Positions 6,503-14,108 are shown, counted from the first letter of the stretch. The stretch is 15,552 nt of DNA from an uncultured Collinsella sp. (GCA_900550185.1 URRN01000027.1:1-15552); one strand, 5' to 3'. Notes: a model not told the origin generated them from the letters alone. Made by a program: numbers and translations.

Positions 6503-6591
6503 TCGGTGAACGGTTGCAAACTTATAGTACTGCTCAGGGAAAATACTCTTTAGCTGGGAAAACCTTATAGTAATCAGCTACCGTTCACCGA
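6503..6591. promoter_or_regulatory. 12-bp inverted repeat TCGGTGAACGGT / ACCGTTCACCGA
   Basis: TCGGTGAACGGT (6503-6514) and its exact complement (6580-6591) lie 65 bp apart in the middle of the divergent control region. Just inside, a 9-bp direct repeat CTTATAGTA occurs at 6521-6529 and 6564-6572. This looks like paired operator sites that could loop across both promoters. Confidence 0.5.
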
Positions 6592-6607
6592 ATAAGTATT
6601 TGAATTC

Positions 6608-6636
6608 TTGACATATCGACAAAGCGGAAAAAGAAT
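6608..6636 (+). promoter_or_regulatory. Candidate sigma-A promoter for EIICB gene
   Basis: A consensus -35 TTGACA (6608-6613) is followed after 17 bp by AAGAAT (6631-6636), which matches the -10 consensus at four of six bases. Transcription would begin about 6643, leaving a leader of roughly 130 bases before the ATG at 6775. Confidence 0.5.
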
Positions 6637-6683
6637 TGGTTATGACAAATCGCGCAAATGATATTACATTTCGCACAAGAACG

Positions 6684-6705
6684 TATTCACTTACATAAGT
6701 GGATA
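6684..6705. promoter_or_regulatory. 22-bp palindrome in EIICB leader
   Basis: TATTCACTTA-CA-TAAGTGGATA; arms pair at nine of ten positions, the tenth being T opposite G. It lies just downstream of the candidate promoter, a usual roadblock operator position. Confidence 0.5.
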
Positions 6706-6774
6706 CAAACGGGGACGACGACGGTTGAGTCCGGATAAATCGTTACGTGCCCGGGAATCATGAAAGGATGTGTT

Positions 6775-8469
6775 ATGGACGCTATCGTCAAATTCCTTGA
6801 AAAACACCAGCCCCTCTTCGACAAAATCTCGAGGAACATTTATCTGGTGGCGATCAAGGATGGCTTTCTCTCGAATATGCCAATTGTGCTGTTCTCGAGC
6901 CTGTTCCTTCTTCTTTCGACGCTCCCTGCCTATGTAGGCATCACGCTTCCGTCTGAGGTGCTGGATTTCTTCAATAAAATCTATGCATATACCATGGGAC
7001 TTCTTGGCATTATGGTGGCCGGCACCACGGCGAGCTCACTTGCCATGTCGATGAACCGTCGCATGCCTTCGGGTAAATCTCTCAACCCCACCTCGTGCAT
7101 GGTTTGTGCCATGTGCGGCATGCTCTTGCTATCGGTGACGAACGATGTTGTCTCGATTGGCGGAGCAGATACATCTGTTTTTGAAACCGGCTATATGGGA
7201 ACCAAGGGTTTTCTCGCTGCGTTCGTAGCCGCATTCTTGACCGTTAATATCTATAAGGTGTGCATTAGCCATAATGTGACGATCAAGCTCCCCAAAGAGG
7301 TCCCTGGCTCTATTGCGCAGAGTTTTCGCGATATCTTTGCATTTGGGTTTTCGATCCTTGCGTGCGCTTTTATCGATCTTGCGAGCCGCAAGCTGCTTGC
7401 TGTGCCGTTCGCCAATTTGGTATCCGCTCTCATCTCGCCGCTGTTCTCCGCGGTTGACACCTATCCTGGCATGGCGCTTATCGAAGGCGCGGTCGCACTT
7501 TTCCAATTTATGGGTATCCACGGTGCTTCGGTTGTCATGAGTCCGATCAATGCTGCGCTCTACGGCAATACCGTTACCAATCTTGAGGTTTTCCAAGCAG
7601 GTGGACACCCGTCAATTGCTCTCACGCAGGACTTTACAAGCTTCATCGGCGGTCTGGGCGGTTCTGGCTGCACGTTCATCGTTCCTATTATCCTGATCAT
7701 GTTTATGCGCTCCAAGCAGCTTAAAGCCATGGGCAAGGCATCGATTATCCCGGTGATTTTTGGAGTTAACGAGCCCGTTATCTTCGGTATGCCGATTGTT
7801 CTCAATCCCTATATGTTCGTGCCCTTCCTAGTGGCTCCTATGGTCAACGCCATTATCGGTAAATTTTTCATTGACGTCATTGGAATGAACGCCCCCATGT
7901 ATACCATGCCGTGGGCGCTTCCCGGCCCAATCGGTGCATTCCTCACCACGGGTCTCGATCTGCGTTCTCTCGTATTGATGGCAGTGCTGTTGGTCGTTGA
8001 CTTTGTGATTTACTATCCGTTCTGCAAGGCGTATGACCATCAGCTTTGTTTGGAAGAGTCTGCAAAGGAGACTGCAGGAACCTCGGATGCAGATGCTATT
8101 GCCGCACAGGAAAATGTCGCAAAAGCTCTCGAGGCGGTAAAGGACAAGGCGGAGCAGATCCGCGTGCTTGTGCTTTGCCAGGGTGCCGGCACTTCGACTC
8201 TCTTGGCAAATGCTCTTCGCGAAGGTGCCGCTGCTAAGGGTATCGATCTGGTTTCTCAGTCCGGTGCGTACGGAAGCCACTATGAGACGATGGATCAGTA
8301 CAACGTGATTGTTCTGGCACCCCAGGCACGCATGTACTATGACGCTATGAAGGCCGATACCGATCGCCTTGGAATTAAACTGCTCACCACAAGGGGCAAG
8401 GAGTATATCGACCTTACCAACGATCCCGAAGGTGCAATTGACTGGATCGTTCAGGAGCTGGCCAAATAG
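6775..8469 (+). CDS. PTS EIICB, lactose/cellobiose family
   Basis: A 564-residue fused permease that imports and phosphorylates a disaccharide or beta-glucoside. Residues 1-425 form the membrane IIC domain, rich in hydrophobic segments, with the family block GVNEPVIFGMP (330-340) carrying the substrate-binding Glu333 and a conserved His in GIHG (247-250). A charged, alanine-rich linker (about 425-460) leads to a C-terminal IIB domain with phosphocysteine Cys468 in VLVLCQGAGTSTLLAN and the TDRLGIKLL-GKEYIDLT tail. The ATG at 6775 has AAGGA six bases upstream and starts exactly like the paralogue at 14008 (MDAIVK). An ATG at 6760 would add five residues. The domain order IIC-IIB is that of LacE. 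No EIIA and no phospho-glycosidase lies beside it, so the sugar is not known. A terminator follows at 8505. Confidence 0.92.
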   Translation: MDAIVKFLEKHQPLFDKISRNIYLVAIKDGFLSNMPIVLFSSLFLLLSTLPAYVGITLPSEVLDFFNKIYAYTMGLLGIMVAGTTASSLAMSMNRRMPSGKSLNPTSCMVCAMCGMLLLSVTNDVVSIGGADTSVFETGYMGTKGFLAAFVAAFLTVNIYKVCISHNVTIKLPKEVPGSIAQSFRDIFAFGFSILACAFIDLASRKLLAVPFANLVSALISPLFSAVDTYPGMALIEGAVALFQFMGIHGASVVMSPINAALYGNTVTNLEVFQAGGHPSIALTQDFTSFIGGLGGSGCTFIVPIILIMFMRSKQLKAMGKASIIPVIFGVNEPVIFGMPIVLNPYMFVPFLVAPMVNAIIGKFFIDVIGMNAPMYTMPWALPGPIGAFLTTGLDLRSLVLMAVLLVVDFVIYYPFCKAYDHQLCLEESAKETAGTSDADAIAAQENVAKALEAVKDKAEQIRVLVLCQGAGTSTLLANALREGAAAKGIDLVSQSGAYGSHYETMDQYNVIVLAPQARMYYDAMKADTDRLGIKLLTTRGKEYIDLTNDPEGAIDWIVQELAK

Positions 8470-8504
8470 TGGATGCACTCCGTCGTTGATTCGTCGGTGT
8501 ATAG

Positions 8505-8545
8505 TACGGCCCTGCAGCTTATTGAGCTGCGGGGCCGTATTTCGT
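8505..8545 (+). terminator. Rho-independent terminator of EIICB gene
   Basis: A 15-bp stem (TACGGCCCTGCAGCT at 8505-8519 with AGCTGCGGGGCCGTA at 8525-8539, one wobble) with a five-base loop is followed by TTTCGTT. It lies 36 bp after the EIICB stop codon. Confidence 0.85.
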
Positions 8546-8628
8546 TGAGTATCTAATTGAGACAATGCGCGCAACCGTCGTGAGATCGCATTGGCGCTCT
8601 CCGAGTCACCGACAAACTGTCTTCCATC

Positions 8629-9027
8629 TATGTGACCAATTCGCTTTCGGCCTTTAGCCTGCTCGAGGCGCGCGAGGATTGCGAGCTGTGCCCGGTGGGC
8701 GGCATGTACCGTCGCCGCACCGACGCCTTTGTGGGCCCCATGGCCGAGGATACCCTGCGCGCACTAGGGATTGACACGGCGTTCATCGGTGCCAACGGCA
8801 TTCTGGACGGCGACGTGTCCACGTCCAACATGGACGAGGGCCGTATCCAGCAGCTCGCTTTTAGCAAAGCGGACTCGCGCTATCTGATCGCCGACTCCAG
8901 CAAGATCGGCAAGCGCGACTTCTACACCTTCTGCCGCTTGGACAATTTGGACGCCGTGGTGTGCGAGCCGGGTATTACCGCCGAGGATCGCGCCGCCATC
9001 GAGGAGCACACGCAGGTCATTTGCTAG
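8629..9027 (+). pseudogene. Truncated second copy of the DeoR repressor gene
   Basis: This frame encodes only the C-terminal half of a DeoR-family sensor domain. From TGACCAATTCGC onward it aligns without gaps to 3878-4273 and the two products differ at 11 of 131 residues (about 92% identical), ending in the same EEHTQVIC. The helix-turn-helix and the first half of the sensor domain are missing. Just upstream, ALALSES (8588-8608) in one frame followed by TDKLSSIYVTNSL in another looks like a frameshifted remnant of more coding sequence. GTG at 8632 lacks a ribosome binding site. One change, Leu to Pro in ELCLVGG, sits in a conserved strand. It is most simply a decayed duplicate; a short translated C-terminal fragment cannot be excluded. 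Confidence 0.85.
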
Positions 9028-9132
9028 CTAGCGCAGCAGGAGGACTTTTGCCCTTGCCAGCGCGGGGTTACCGCTTCACAATGACGTGCAAATAACTTTG
9101 GGCAACAAGGATGAGGCTATTCTGAGATATGA

Positions 9133-10365
9133 CTAGACTCCGTATCTCGTCTTTATGTCCCTTGAGAATGAATCATAGTCTTCATAGAGCCCCTCTTTGC
9201 TTTCATCCTCGGCGTGGTTTATACGTTCAAGGAGCTTATCCTTTGGAGCCTCTTTTGTTATTGCGGCCTCGCTATCGGGTATTGTGGATTGCAAGAATAG
9301 TTCTAGAGCATGGACGTCTTTGAGTATGTAGCCTGTCGAACGACCCGCTCCTGTTTTTTCGATTGCGCTGCAACTAACAAGCTGACCGAGGGTTCGCTTA
9401 ACGGTGACCTCGCTGATATCGGGGCAGTTGGATCGGATGTCGGATTTCTTAATGACGCCGGGTCTCTGTTGAAATAGAACGGCGATGCGCGCTTGCTTCG
9501 ACATGGGACGAGTGCTTGATTCAATTAAGGTACGCTGCTCGAGCTGTCGGTAGGCGGCCAGGGTTGTTCCGAGCATGAAACGGATAAAGGGTACTTCGGT
9601 GTTTTGATTTTCATTCCATCCAGTGGAGCTTGCAGCGAGAGCGTTGTAGTAAAGCGCTTTGTTGTCTTCAATAAGTCGTTCGATGCTGATGTAACGCGCA
9701 ACGTCGTATCCAGTCTTTTCGAGCAGCAGCGTTGTAAGGAGCCGGCTCATCCTGCCATTGCCATCGTTGAAGGGATGAATGCTAACAAAATCGAAGATAA
9801 AGCGGAGCGATATAAGGAGGGGATCGCAAACTTGGCGAGATAAAGCATCGTTGAGGGACTGGCAGGCTTCTTTAATAAGTCCCGGGGTTGCTAGGGCCGA
9901 AGGGGGCCTAAAGCGCACAAATCGATTACCTTGATCGTCAATGGAGACGATTTCGTTATCGCCATCTTTCCAATGGCCTCCATACGAGATTGCCGTGTGC
10001 GCCATGAGGTCACGATGCAACTGCAGAATGACCGATGGCGTTACGGGAATGGAATCGTGTTGCTCGTGAATAAGCGACAGCACATCTCGGTATCCAGCGA
10101 TTTCTTCCTCTGCGCGGGAGCTTGGCTTGGCGGAATACGCCATGATCGCTTTGAGTTTTTTTTGGGTGGTAACAATTCCTTCAAGTCCGTTGGAGGATCG
10201 GGTGCTTTGGATCTTAGCCTCCTCCATTAGGGACGATAGAAGCTCGGGTTTGACTTGACTCAGAGCAAGCTGACGGCCTTTATGCTCGCGTATCGAGAGG
10301 AGGAGGTTGGTGATTGGAGTTGCTTCGAGTTCCGCTGGGACTGTGGTGTAATCGAACTGGCGCAT
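9133..10365 (-). CDS. Fic-domain protein (class II, with C-terminal winged helix)
   Basis: A 410-residue Fic protein. Fic enzymes usually transfer AMP from ATP onto hydroxyl side chains of target proteins. The catalytic motif HPFNDGNGRMSR is intact at residues 197-208 (His197). An N-terminal inhibitory motif of the form (S/T)xxxE(G/N) is seen as SNGLEG at 58-63, with Glu62 expected to block ATP binding, so this is a self-inhibited class II protein. The Fic core spans about 85-270. The last part (about 295-370) looks like a winged helix (KSDIRSNCPDISEVTVKRTLGQLVSCSAIEKT...GYIL), suggesting DNA binding. ATG at 10365 has AAAGGAG four bases upstream. It is a single gene, with no separate antitoxin, and its promoter lies within a long inverted repeat (10374-10448) that its own winged helix could bind. 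Targets are unknown. Confidence 0.9.
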   Translation of the reverse strand: MRQFDYTTVPAELEATPITNLLLSIREHKGRQLALSQVKPELLSSLMEEAKIQSTRSSNGLEGIVTTQKKLKAIMAYSAKPSSRAEEEIAGYRDVLSLIHEQHDSIPVTPSVILQLHRDLMAHTAISYGGHWKDGDNEIVSIDDQGNRFVRFRPPSALATPGLIKEACQSLNDALSRQVCDPLLISLRFIFDFVSIHPFNDGNGRMSRLLTTLLLEKTGYDVARYISIERLIEDNKALYYNALAASSTGWNENQNTEVPFIRFMLGTTLAAYRQLEQRTLIESSTRPMSKQARIAVLFQQRPGVIKKSDIRSNCPDISEVTVKRTLGQLVSCSAIEKTGAGRSTGYILKDVHALELFLQSTIPDSEAAITKEAPKDKLLERINHAEDESKEGLYEDYDSFSRDIKTRYGV

Positions 10366-10373
10366 GCGGCTCC

Positions 10374-10448
10374 TTTCGGTATCACGAACATACTTTCGGT
10401 ATCATAATACCATTAAATGACACCGAAAGTATGTTCGTGATACCGAAA
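10374..10448. promoter_or_regulatory. 27-bp perfect inverted repeat at the fic promoter
   Basis: Arms 10374-10400 and 10422-10448 are exactly complementary over 27 bp, with a 21-bp A+T-rich centre. Each arm is itself built from a repeated box TTTCGGTATCA: copies at 10374-10384 and 10394-10404 read forward, and TGACACCGAAA (10418-10428, one change) and TGATACCGAAA (10438-10448) read backward. Boxes in each arm are 20 bp apart. The minus-strand -10-like TATTAT/TATGAT falls in the centre, and the fic ribosome binding site begins at the end of the left arm. An autoregulatory operator is the likely role. Confidence 0.75.
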
Positions 10449-10503
10449 ACTGGAAACCATGGTTCATAACTGCTTGGAAAGTTCGGATTTGACTATCTTA
10501 TTG

Positions 10504-10638
10504 TCTTGATCTGTAACAGTTAGACGGTTAAAAGTGGGCTACGTGTTACAGATTGAGATCTTTCAGCCCTGGTCGCCCGTTCGTCTAAATCTATAACAGT
10601 TAGGATTGAAAATCCCTGCTAGATGTTACAGATCGAGA
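10504..10638. repeat. Dyad-repeat array 2 (two 55-bp units)
   Basis: Units at 10504-10558 and 10584-10638, again 80 bp apart with a 25-bp variable segment. Arms are TCTTGATCTGTAACA/TGTTACAGATTGAGA and TCTAAATCTATAACA/TGTTACAGATCGAGA. It lies between the fic promoter and the lacG terminator. Confidence 0.88.
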
Positions 10639-10661
10639 TAAACGGTCCGCACGGGCTCACC

Positions 10662-10710
10662 AAAAACAAAAAGACCGCATGTGAACCCGTGGAGGGATTC
10701 GCATGCGGCC
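10662..10710 (-). terminator. Rho-independent terminator of the lacE-lacG operon
   Basis: On the minus strand CCGCATGCGAA...CCC pairs with GGGTTCACATGCGG (one wobble, one bulge), followed by TCTTTTTGTTTTT. It lies 23 bp beyond the lacG stop codon. Confidence 0.85.
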
Positions 10711-10732
10711 GACAGGGGGTATGCGGCAAAAG

Positions 10733-12154
10733 TTAGGCCATAAGCAGGCCAGTCTCTGCGACGTTCTTGTACCAGTACGCGCTCGCCTTGGGGTAGCGCT
10801 TCTGGGTCTCAAAGTCGATGTAGAACAGGCCGTAACGTTTGTTATAGCCGTTGGTCCAGGAGAACTGGTCCTGCAGCGACCACACAAAGTAGCCGTCGAC
10901 GTTCACGCCGCCGTCGATCGCCTTGAGGATCCACGCGAGATGCTGACGCATGTAGTCGATACGAGGGGCGTCGTCGATAAAGCCGTCCTCGAAGTCGTCC
11001 TTATAGCCCATGCCGTTCTCGGTGATGTAGATCTTCTTGTAGTTGGGGTAATCGTTCTTAATGCGGAGCAGCAGGTCGTAGAGGCCCTCGGGATAGATGA
11101 TCCAGTCCCAATCGGTGGTGGGAACGCCTTCGCGCACGCATGCCTCGCCAACGCCCTTGAGGAACCAGCGCGAGGAGCCCTTGTCGCCGGTGCCATTGTG
11201 GTTGATGTCGTTTTCGCCCTCGGCGGCACGCAGGAACTGACACTTGTAGGTGTTGACGCCCAGGCAATCGTTATAGGGGAGCGCGGCGGTCAGCGCGGCG
11301 ATGTCCTCGTCGCGGACGTCGAGCTCGCCGCCGGCGATATGGGCCAGCTTGGTCGCAGCCTCCATGGTGTCGGCTGCATAGTGGCCGCGGAAGGTGGCGT
11401 CGAGTACCCAGCGGTTGTTGATGACGTCGGCCATGCGAGCTGCCTCGCAGTCGGCAGCGCTGTTGGGGTCGAGGGGATACTTGGGCTCCAGGTTCTGGAC
11501 GATGCCGATCTCGCCCTCAAAGCCGCCCTCATGGAAGGCGACGACAGCCTTGGCGTGGGCCACCATCATGTTGTGCATAAGCTGGAAGGCTTTGTCCAGG
11601 CGATACTTCTCGCCGTGCGGCCAGTTGCCGACGATAAAGCTGCCCTCGGCGGTTGCGGGAATCTCGTTAAAGGTAAACCAGTGCTTGACCTCGGTGAACT
11701 CGGCAAAGCAGAACTTGGCGTACTCGACAAAGGCATCGATGGTCGTGCGCGTCAAGAAGCCCTCGCCACCGTCCTGGTAGAAAGCCTCGGGCGTATCAAA
11801 GTGATCGAGCGTGACATAGGGGATAACGCCGGCTTTATTGCAGGTGGCGAAAAGCTCGTGATAGAAGGCAACACCCTCGGGGTTAATCTCGCCGGTGCCG
11901 TTGGGGAAGATGCGGCTCCAAGCGATGGAGACACGGATACCGTTGATGCCGAAGCGCTGGCACAGGTCGATATCGACCGGATACTTGTTGTAGAAATCGC
12001 TTGCGGGGTCGGGGGAGAAGCGACCCTGAGCAGCCAGGAAATCGTCCCAGGGCACTTTGCCCTTGCCGTGCGTGCGGGTCTCGCCTTCAACCTGGTAAGC
12101 AGCGGTGGCGCCGCCAAACACAAAGCCGTTGGGGAACTGCATGGGATTGGTCAT
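10733..12154 (-). CDS. lacG: 6-phospho-beta-galactosidase (GH1)
   Basis: A 473-residue family 1 glycosidase that splits lactose 6'-phosphate in the cytoplasm into glucose and galactose 6-phosphate. The sequence follows known LacG proteins closely from FPNGFVFGGATAAYQ through DWDWIIYPEGLYD to the end. Acid/base Glu164 is in TFNEI and nucleophile Glu379 in YITENG. The phosphate-binding triad of LacG is present as Ser432, Lys439 and Tyr441 in SWTNGYNKRYGLFY. Both sets lie a constant four residues beyond the numbering I recall for the Lactococcus enzyme. This favours LacG over 6-phospho-beta-glucosidases. ATG at 12154 has AGGA seven bases upstream. It follows the lacE-like gene by 75 bp on the same strand. 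Galactose 6-phosphate would need a tagatose 6-phosphate pathway, not present in this window. Confidence 0.94.
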   Translation of the reverse strand: MTNPMQFPNGFVFGGATAAYQVEGETRTHGKGKVPWDDFLAAQGRFSPDPASDFYNKYPVDIDLCQRFGINGIRVSIAWSRIFPNGTGEINPEGVAFYHELFATCNKAGVIPYVTLDHFDTPEAFYQDGGEGFLTRTTIDAFVEYAKFCFAEFTEVKHWFTFNEIPATAEGSFIVGNWPHGEKYRLDKAFQLMHNMMVAHAKAVVAFHEGGFEGEIGIVQNLEPKYPLDPNSAADCEAARMADVINNRWVLDATFRGHYAADTMEAATKLAHIAGGELDVRDEDIAALTAALPYNDCLGVNTYKCQFLRAAEGENDINHNGTGDKGSSRWFLKGVGEACVREGVPTTDWDWIIYPEGLYDLLLRIKNDYPNYKKIYITENGMGYKDDFEDGFIDDAPRIDYMRQHLAWILKAIDGGVNVDGYFVWSLQDQFSWTNGYNKRYGLFYIDFETQKRYPKASAYWYKNVAETGLLMA

Positions 12155-12188
12155 GAGTCATCCTTTCTGTGGGATACGAATAGGGAGA

Positions 12189-12215
12189 GGTGCCCGAACT
12201 GGGGATCCGGGCACC
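12189..12215 (-). other. Intercistronic hairpin between lacE and lacG
   Basis: GGTGCCCG (12189-12196) pairs with CGGGCACC (12208-12215) around an 11-base loop. There is no T-run, so full termination is unlikely. It may stabilise the upstream lacE message end or set the lacE:lacG ratio. Confidence 0.5.
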
Positions 12216-12229
12216 AACAGAGGGGGGAG

Positions 12230-14008
12230 CTAGTCGAGGTTCTCGCGGAGCCACTTGATGGCACCGGCGGGGTCGCGGGTAAGGTCGATGTATTCCTTGC
12301 CGCGCGGGGCGAGCAGCTTAATGCCCAGGCGATCGGTGTCGGCCTTCATGTCGTTGTAGTAGCTACGGACCTGCGGGGCAAGCACGATCACGTCGTACTG
12401 ATCCATGATGGCGGTGTGCTGGCCATAAGCACCTGCGGAGGAAGCGATGTTCTCGCCGGTCTGCGCGGCGCCTTCCTTAATGGCGTTGGCGAGCATGGCG
12501 GAGGTGCCGGCGCCGGCGCACAGGACGAGGACCTTCAGGCCATCGACGTCCTTCTTAGCGGATGCGTCGGCGGCGGGCTCGGGCTGATCGGCGACAGGCT
12601 CGCTGTTGACGGCAGCGGCGGTCGTCTCTGCGGCAGCGGTAGTCTGCTCGACAGCGGGTGCAGGGGCGCTGGCAGCGATGGCGGCAGCGCCATCGGACTC
12701 GAGACCCAGCTCGGCGGCGCGCTCGGCCTCTTGGTCGCAGAGCAGCTTGTCATATGCCTTCAAGAACGGCAGGTAGATGACAGCGTCCAGCAAGATAATG
12801 ATCGCGACGAACACCAAGGCAATGAGCTGGAAGTTCGTGGTGATGAAGATGCCGATGGGGGCAGGGGTGGCCCAAGGCACCACGAAGGAGAAGCCGTTCA
12901 TGCCCACGTTATCGATAAAGAACTTGGCAACACTCACATTGACGCAGCCGGCGGCAACAAAGGGGATGAGCATGTAGGGGTTGAGGATCATGGGCGCGCC
13001 AAAGAGCAGCGGCTCGTTGACGGCGAAGGCGACGGGGACAATCGAGGCCTTACCGACGGCTTTGAGCTGCTTGGACTTCATAAAGAGAATCAGCAGAAGC
13101 GGCACGATGAACGTGGCGCCGGTGCCGCCGAACTCGCCCACGAGCGACATGTTAAAGGTGAGGGAGTGGGCGGGGTGGCCACCGGCCAGCAGAACCTGCA
13201 GGTTCTCGGCCTGGTTGGCAAGACGGATGGGGTCGATGCCCGGCTGGACGATCGAGGGGCCGTGGACGCCGATGAACCAGAAGAACGCGGTGGCTGCCTG
13301 GATAAGGATAAGGCCAGGATAGGTTTCTGCAGCGGTAAAGAGCGGGGAGAGCAGTTTAATAAGCAGCTCGGAGAACGGAACGCCCATGAGGTTGCGCACG
13401 ACGACATCGATGATGCCGCAGATAATGACGGCGCCGCCAAAGGGGATAATGTCGCGGAAGTTCTGAGCGATGGCGCCCGGAACCTCCTTGGGCAGCTTAA
13501 TGGTCAGATCGCGCGAGACGCAGAATTTATAGACCCACACGGTAATGAACGCGGCGATATAGGCCGAGAACAGACCGCGCGTACCCATGCTGGTGCAATC
13601 GAAGACCGAAAGCTCGGAGCCGTCGAGCTTGGTGGTGAACTGCGTAACAGCGAGCAAAAGCATGCTGCACTGGGCAGCAACCATGGTGGAGCCGTCGTTG
13701 AGCACCTTGCCGGCGGGCATACGACGGTTCATGGATGCCGTAAAGTTCTTGGCGGTGGTGCCGGCAACCATGATGCCCATGACGCCCATGGTGAAGTTGT
13801 AGAGCTTGTTGCACCAGTCGATGAGCGGCTGGGGCAGCGTGACGCCAACGACGCCGGGGAGCGTGGCGATGAGCAGGAAAATCGAAGAGGTGAGGACGAT
13901 GGGCATGCACCCAAGGAATCCGTCCTTAATGGCCTGGAGGTAGATGTTCCTCGAGATCTTCTCAAAGAACGGTTGATGCTTCTCGAGCATCTTTACGATG
14001 GCGTCCAT
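12230..14008 (-). CDS. lacE: PTS EIICB, lactose-specific type
   Basis: A 592-residue fused permease of the lactose/cellobiose family, likely importing lactose as lactose 6'-phosphate for the LacG encoded next in the operon. The IIC membrane domain (1-420) has GVHG at 247-250 and AVNEPLLFGAP at 329-339 (Glu332). A 65-residue linker (about 425-490) is unusually rich in Ala, Thr, Pro and Glu. The IIB domain has phosphocysteine Cys497 in VLVLCAGAGTSAMLAN and ends in GKEYIDLTRDPAGAIKWL. The ATG at 14008 has AAAGGAG four bases upstream. It is close to the EIICB at 6775 along the whole length, especially the first 115 residues, so the two are paralogues. Lactose specificity is inferred from lacG; the required EIIA (LacF) is absent here. 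A divergent LacI-family gene with an operator in the gap should control it. Confidence 0.9.
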   Translation of the reverse strand: MDAIVKMLEKHQPFFEKISRNIYLQAIKDGFLGCMPIVLTSSIFLLIATLPGVVGVTLPQPLIDWCNKLYNFTMGVMGIMVAGTTAKNFTASMNRRMPAGKVLNDGSTMVAAQCSMLLLAVTQFTTKLDGSELSVFDCTSMGTRGLFSAYIAAFITVWVYKFCVSRDLTIKLPKEVPGAIAQNFRDIIPFGGAVIICGIIDVVVRNLMGVPFSELLIKLLSPLFTAAETYPGLILIQAATAFFWFIGVHGPSIVQPGIDPIRLANQAENLQVLLAGGHPAHSLTFNMSLVGEFGGTGATFIVPLLLILFMKSKQLKAVGKASIVPVAFAVNEPLLFGAPMILNPYMLIPFVAAGCVNVSVAKFFIDNVGMNGFSFVVPWATPAPIGIFITTNFQLIALVFVAIIILLDAVIYLPFLKAYDKLLCDQEAERAAELGLESDGAAAIAASAPAPAVEQTTAAAETTAAAVNSEPVADQPEPAADASAKKDVDGLKVLVLCAGAGTSAMLANAIKEGAAQTGENIASSAGAYGQHTAIMDQYDVIVLAPQVRSYYNDMKADTDRLGIKLLAPRGKEYIDLTRDPAGAIKWLRENLD

Positions 14009-14085
14009 AGAGCTCCTTTGCTGCTTGATGCGCGATGCATGTGGATGGAACTGGTCGTCGATGGATGGTCAGGACTGCCCGGAAA

Positions 14086-14104
14086 CCTTCCTGCGTAAGG
14101 AAGG
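14086..14104 (-). other. Short leader hairpin upstream of lacE
   Basis: CCTTCCT (14086-14092) pairs with AGGAAGG (14098-14104) around GCGTA. On the minus strand it is followed by TTTCC. It sits between the operator and lacE and could be a weak attenuator, but the stem is short. Confidence 0.3.
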
Positions 14105-14108
14105 CGTT

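Noticed and set aside
7828..8574. Minus-strand frame opposite the EIICB gene
   Set aside because: Shadow frame without start signals or domain; it also runs through the terminator hairpin.
8632..9027. Functional small DeoR-like protein gene
   Set aside because: Missing DNA-binding domain, no ribosome binding site, frameshifted remnant upstream and near identity to the full gene favour a pseudogene.
10703..14098. Very long plus-strand open frame (1131 codons)
   Set aside because: It lies exactly antisense to lacG and lacE, has low-complexity Val/Gly/Ala/His/Asp composition and no domain. It is a by-product of GC-rich codon use in the real genes.
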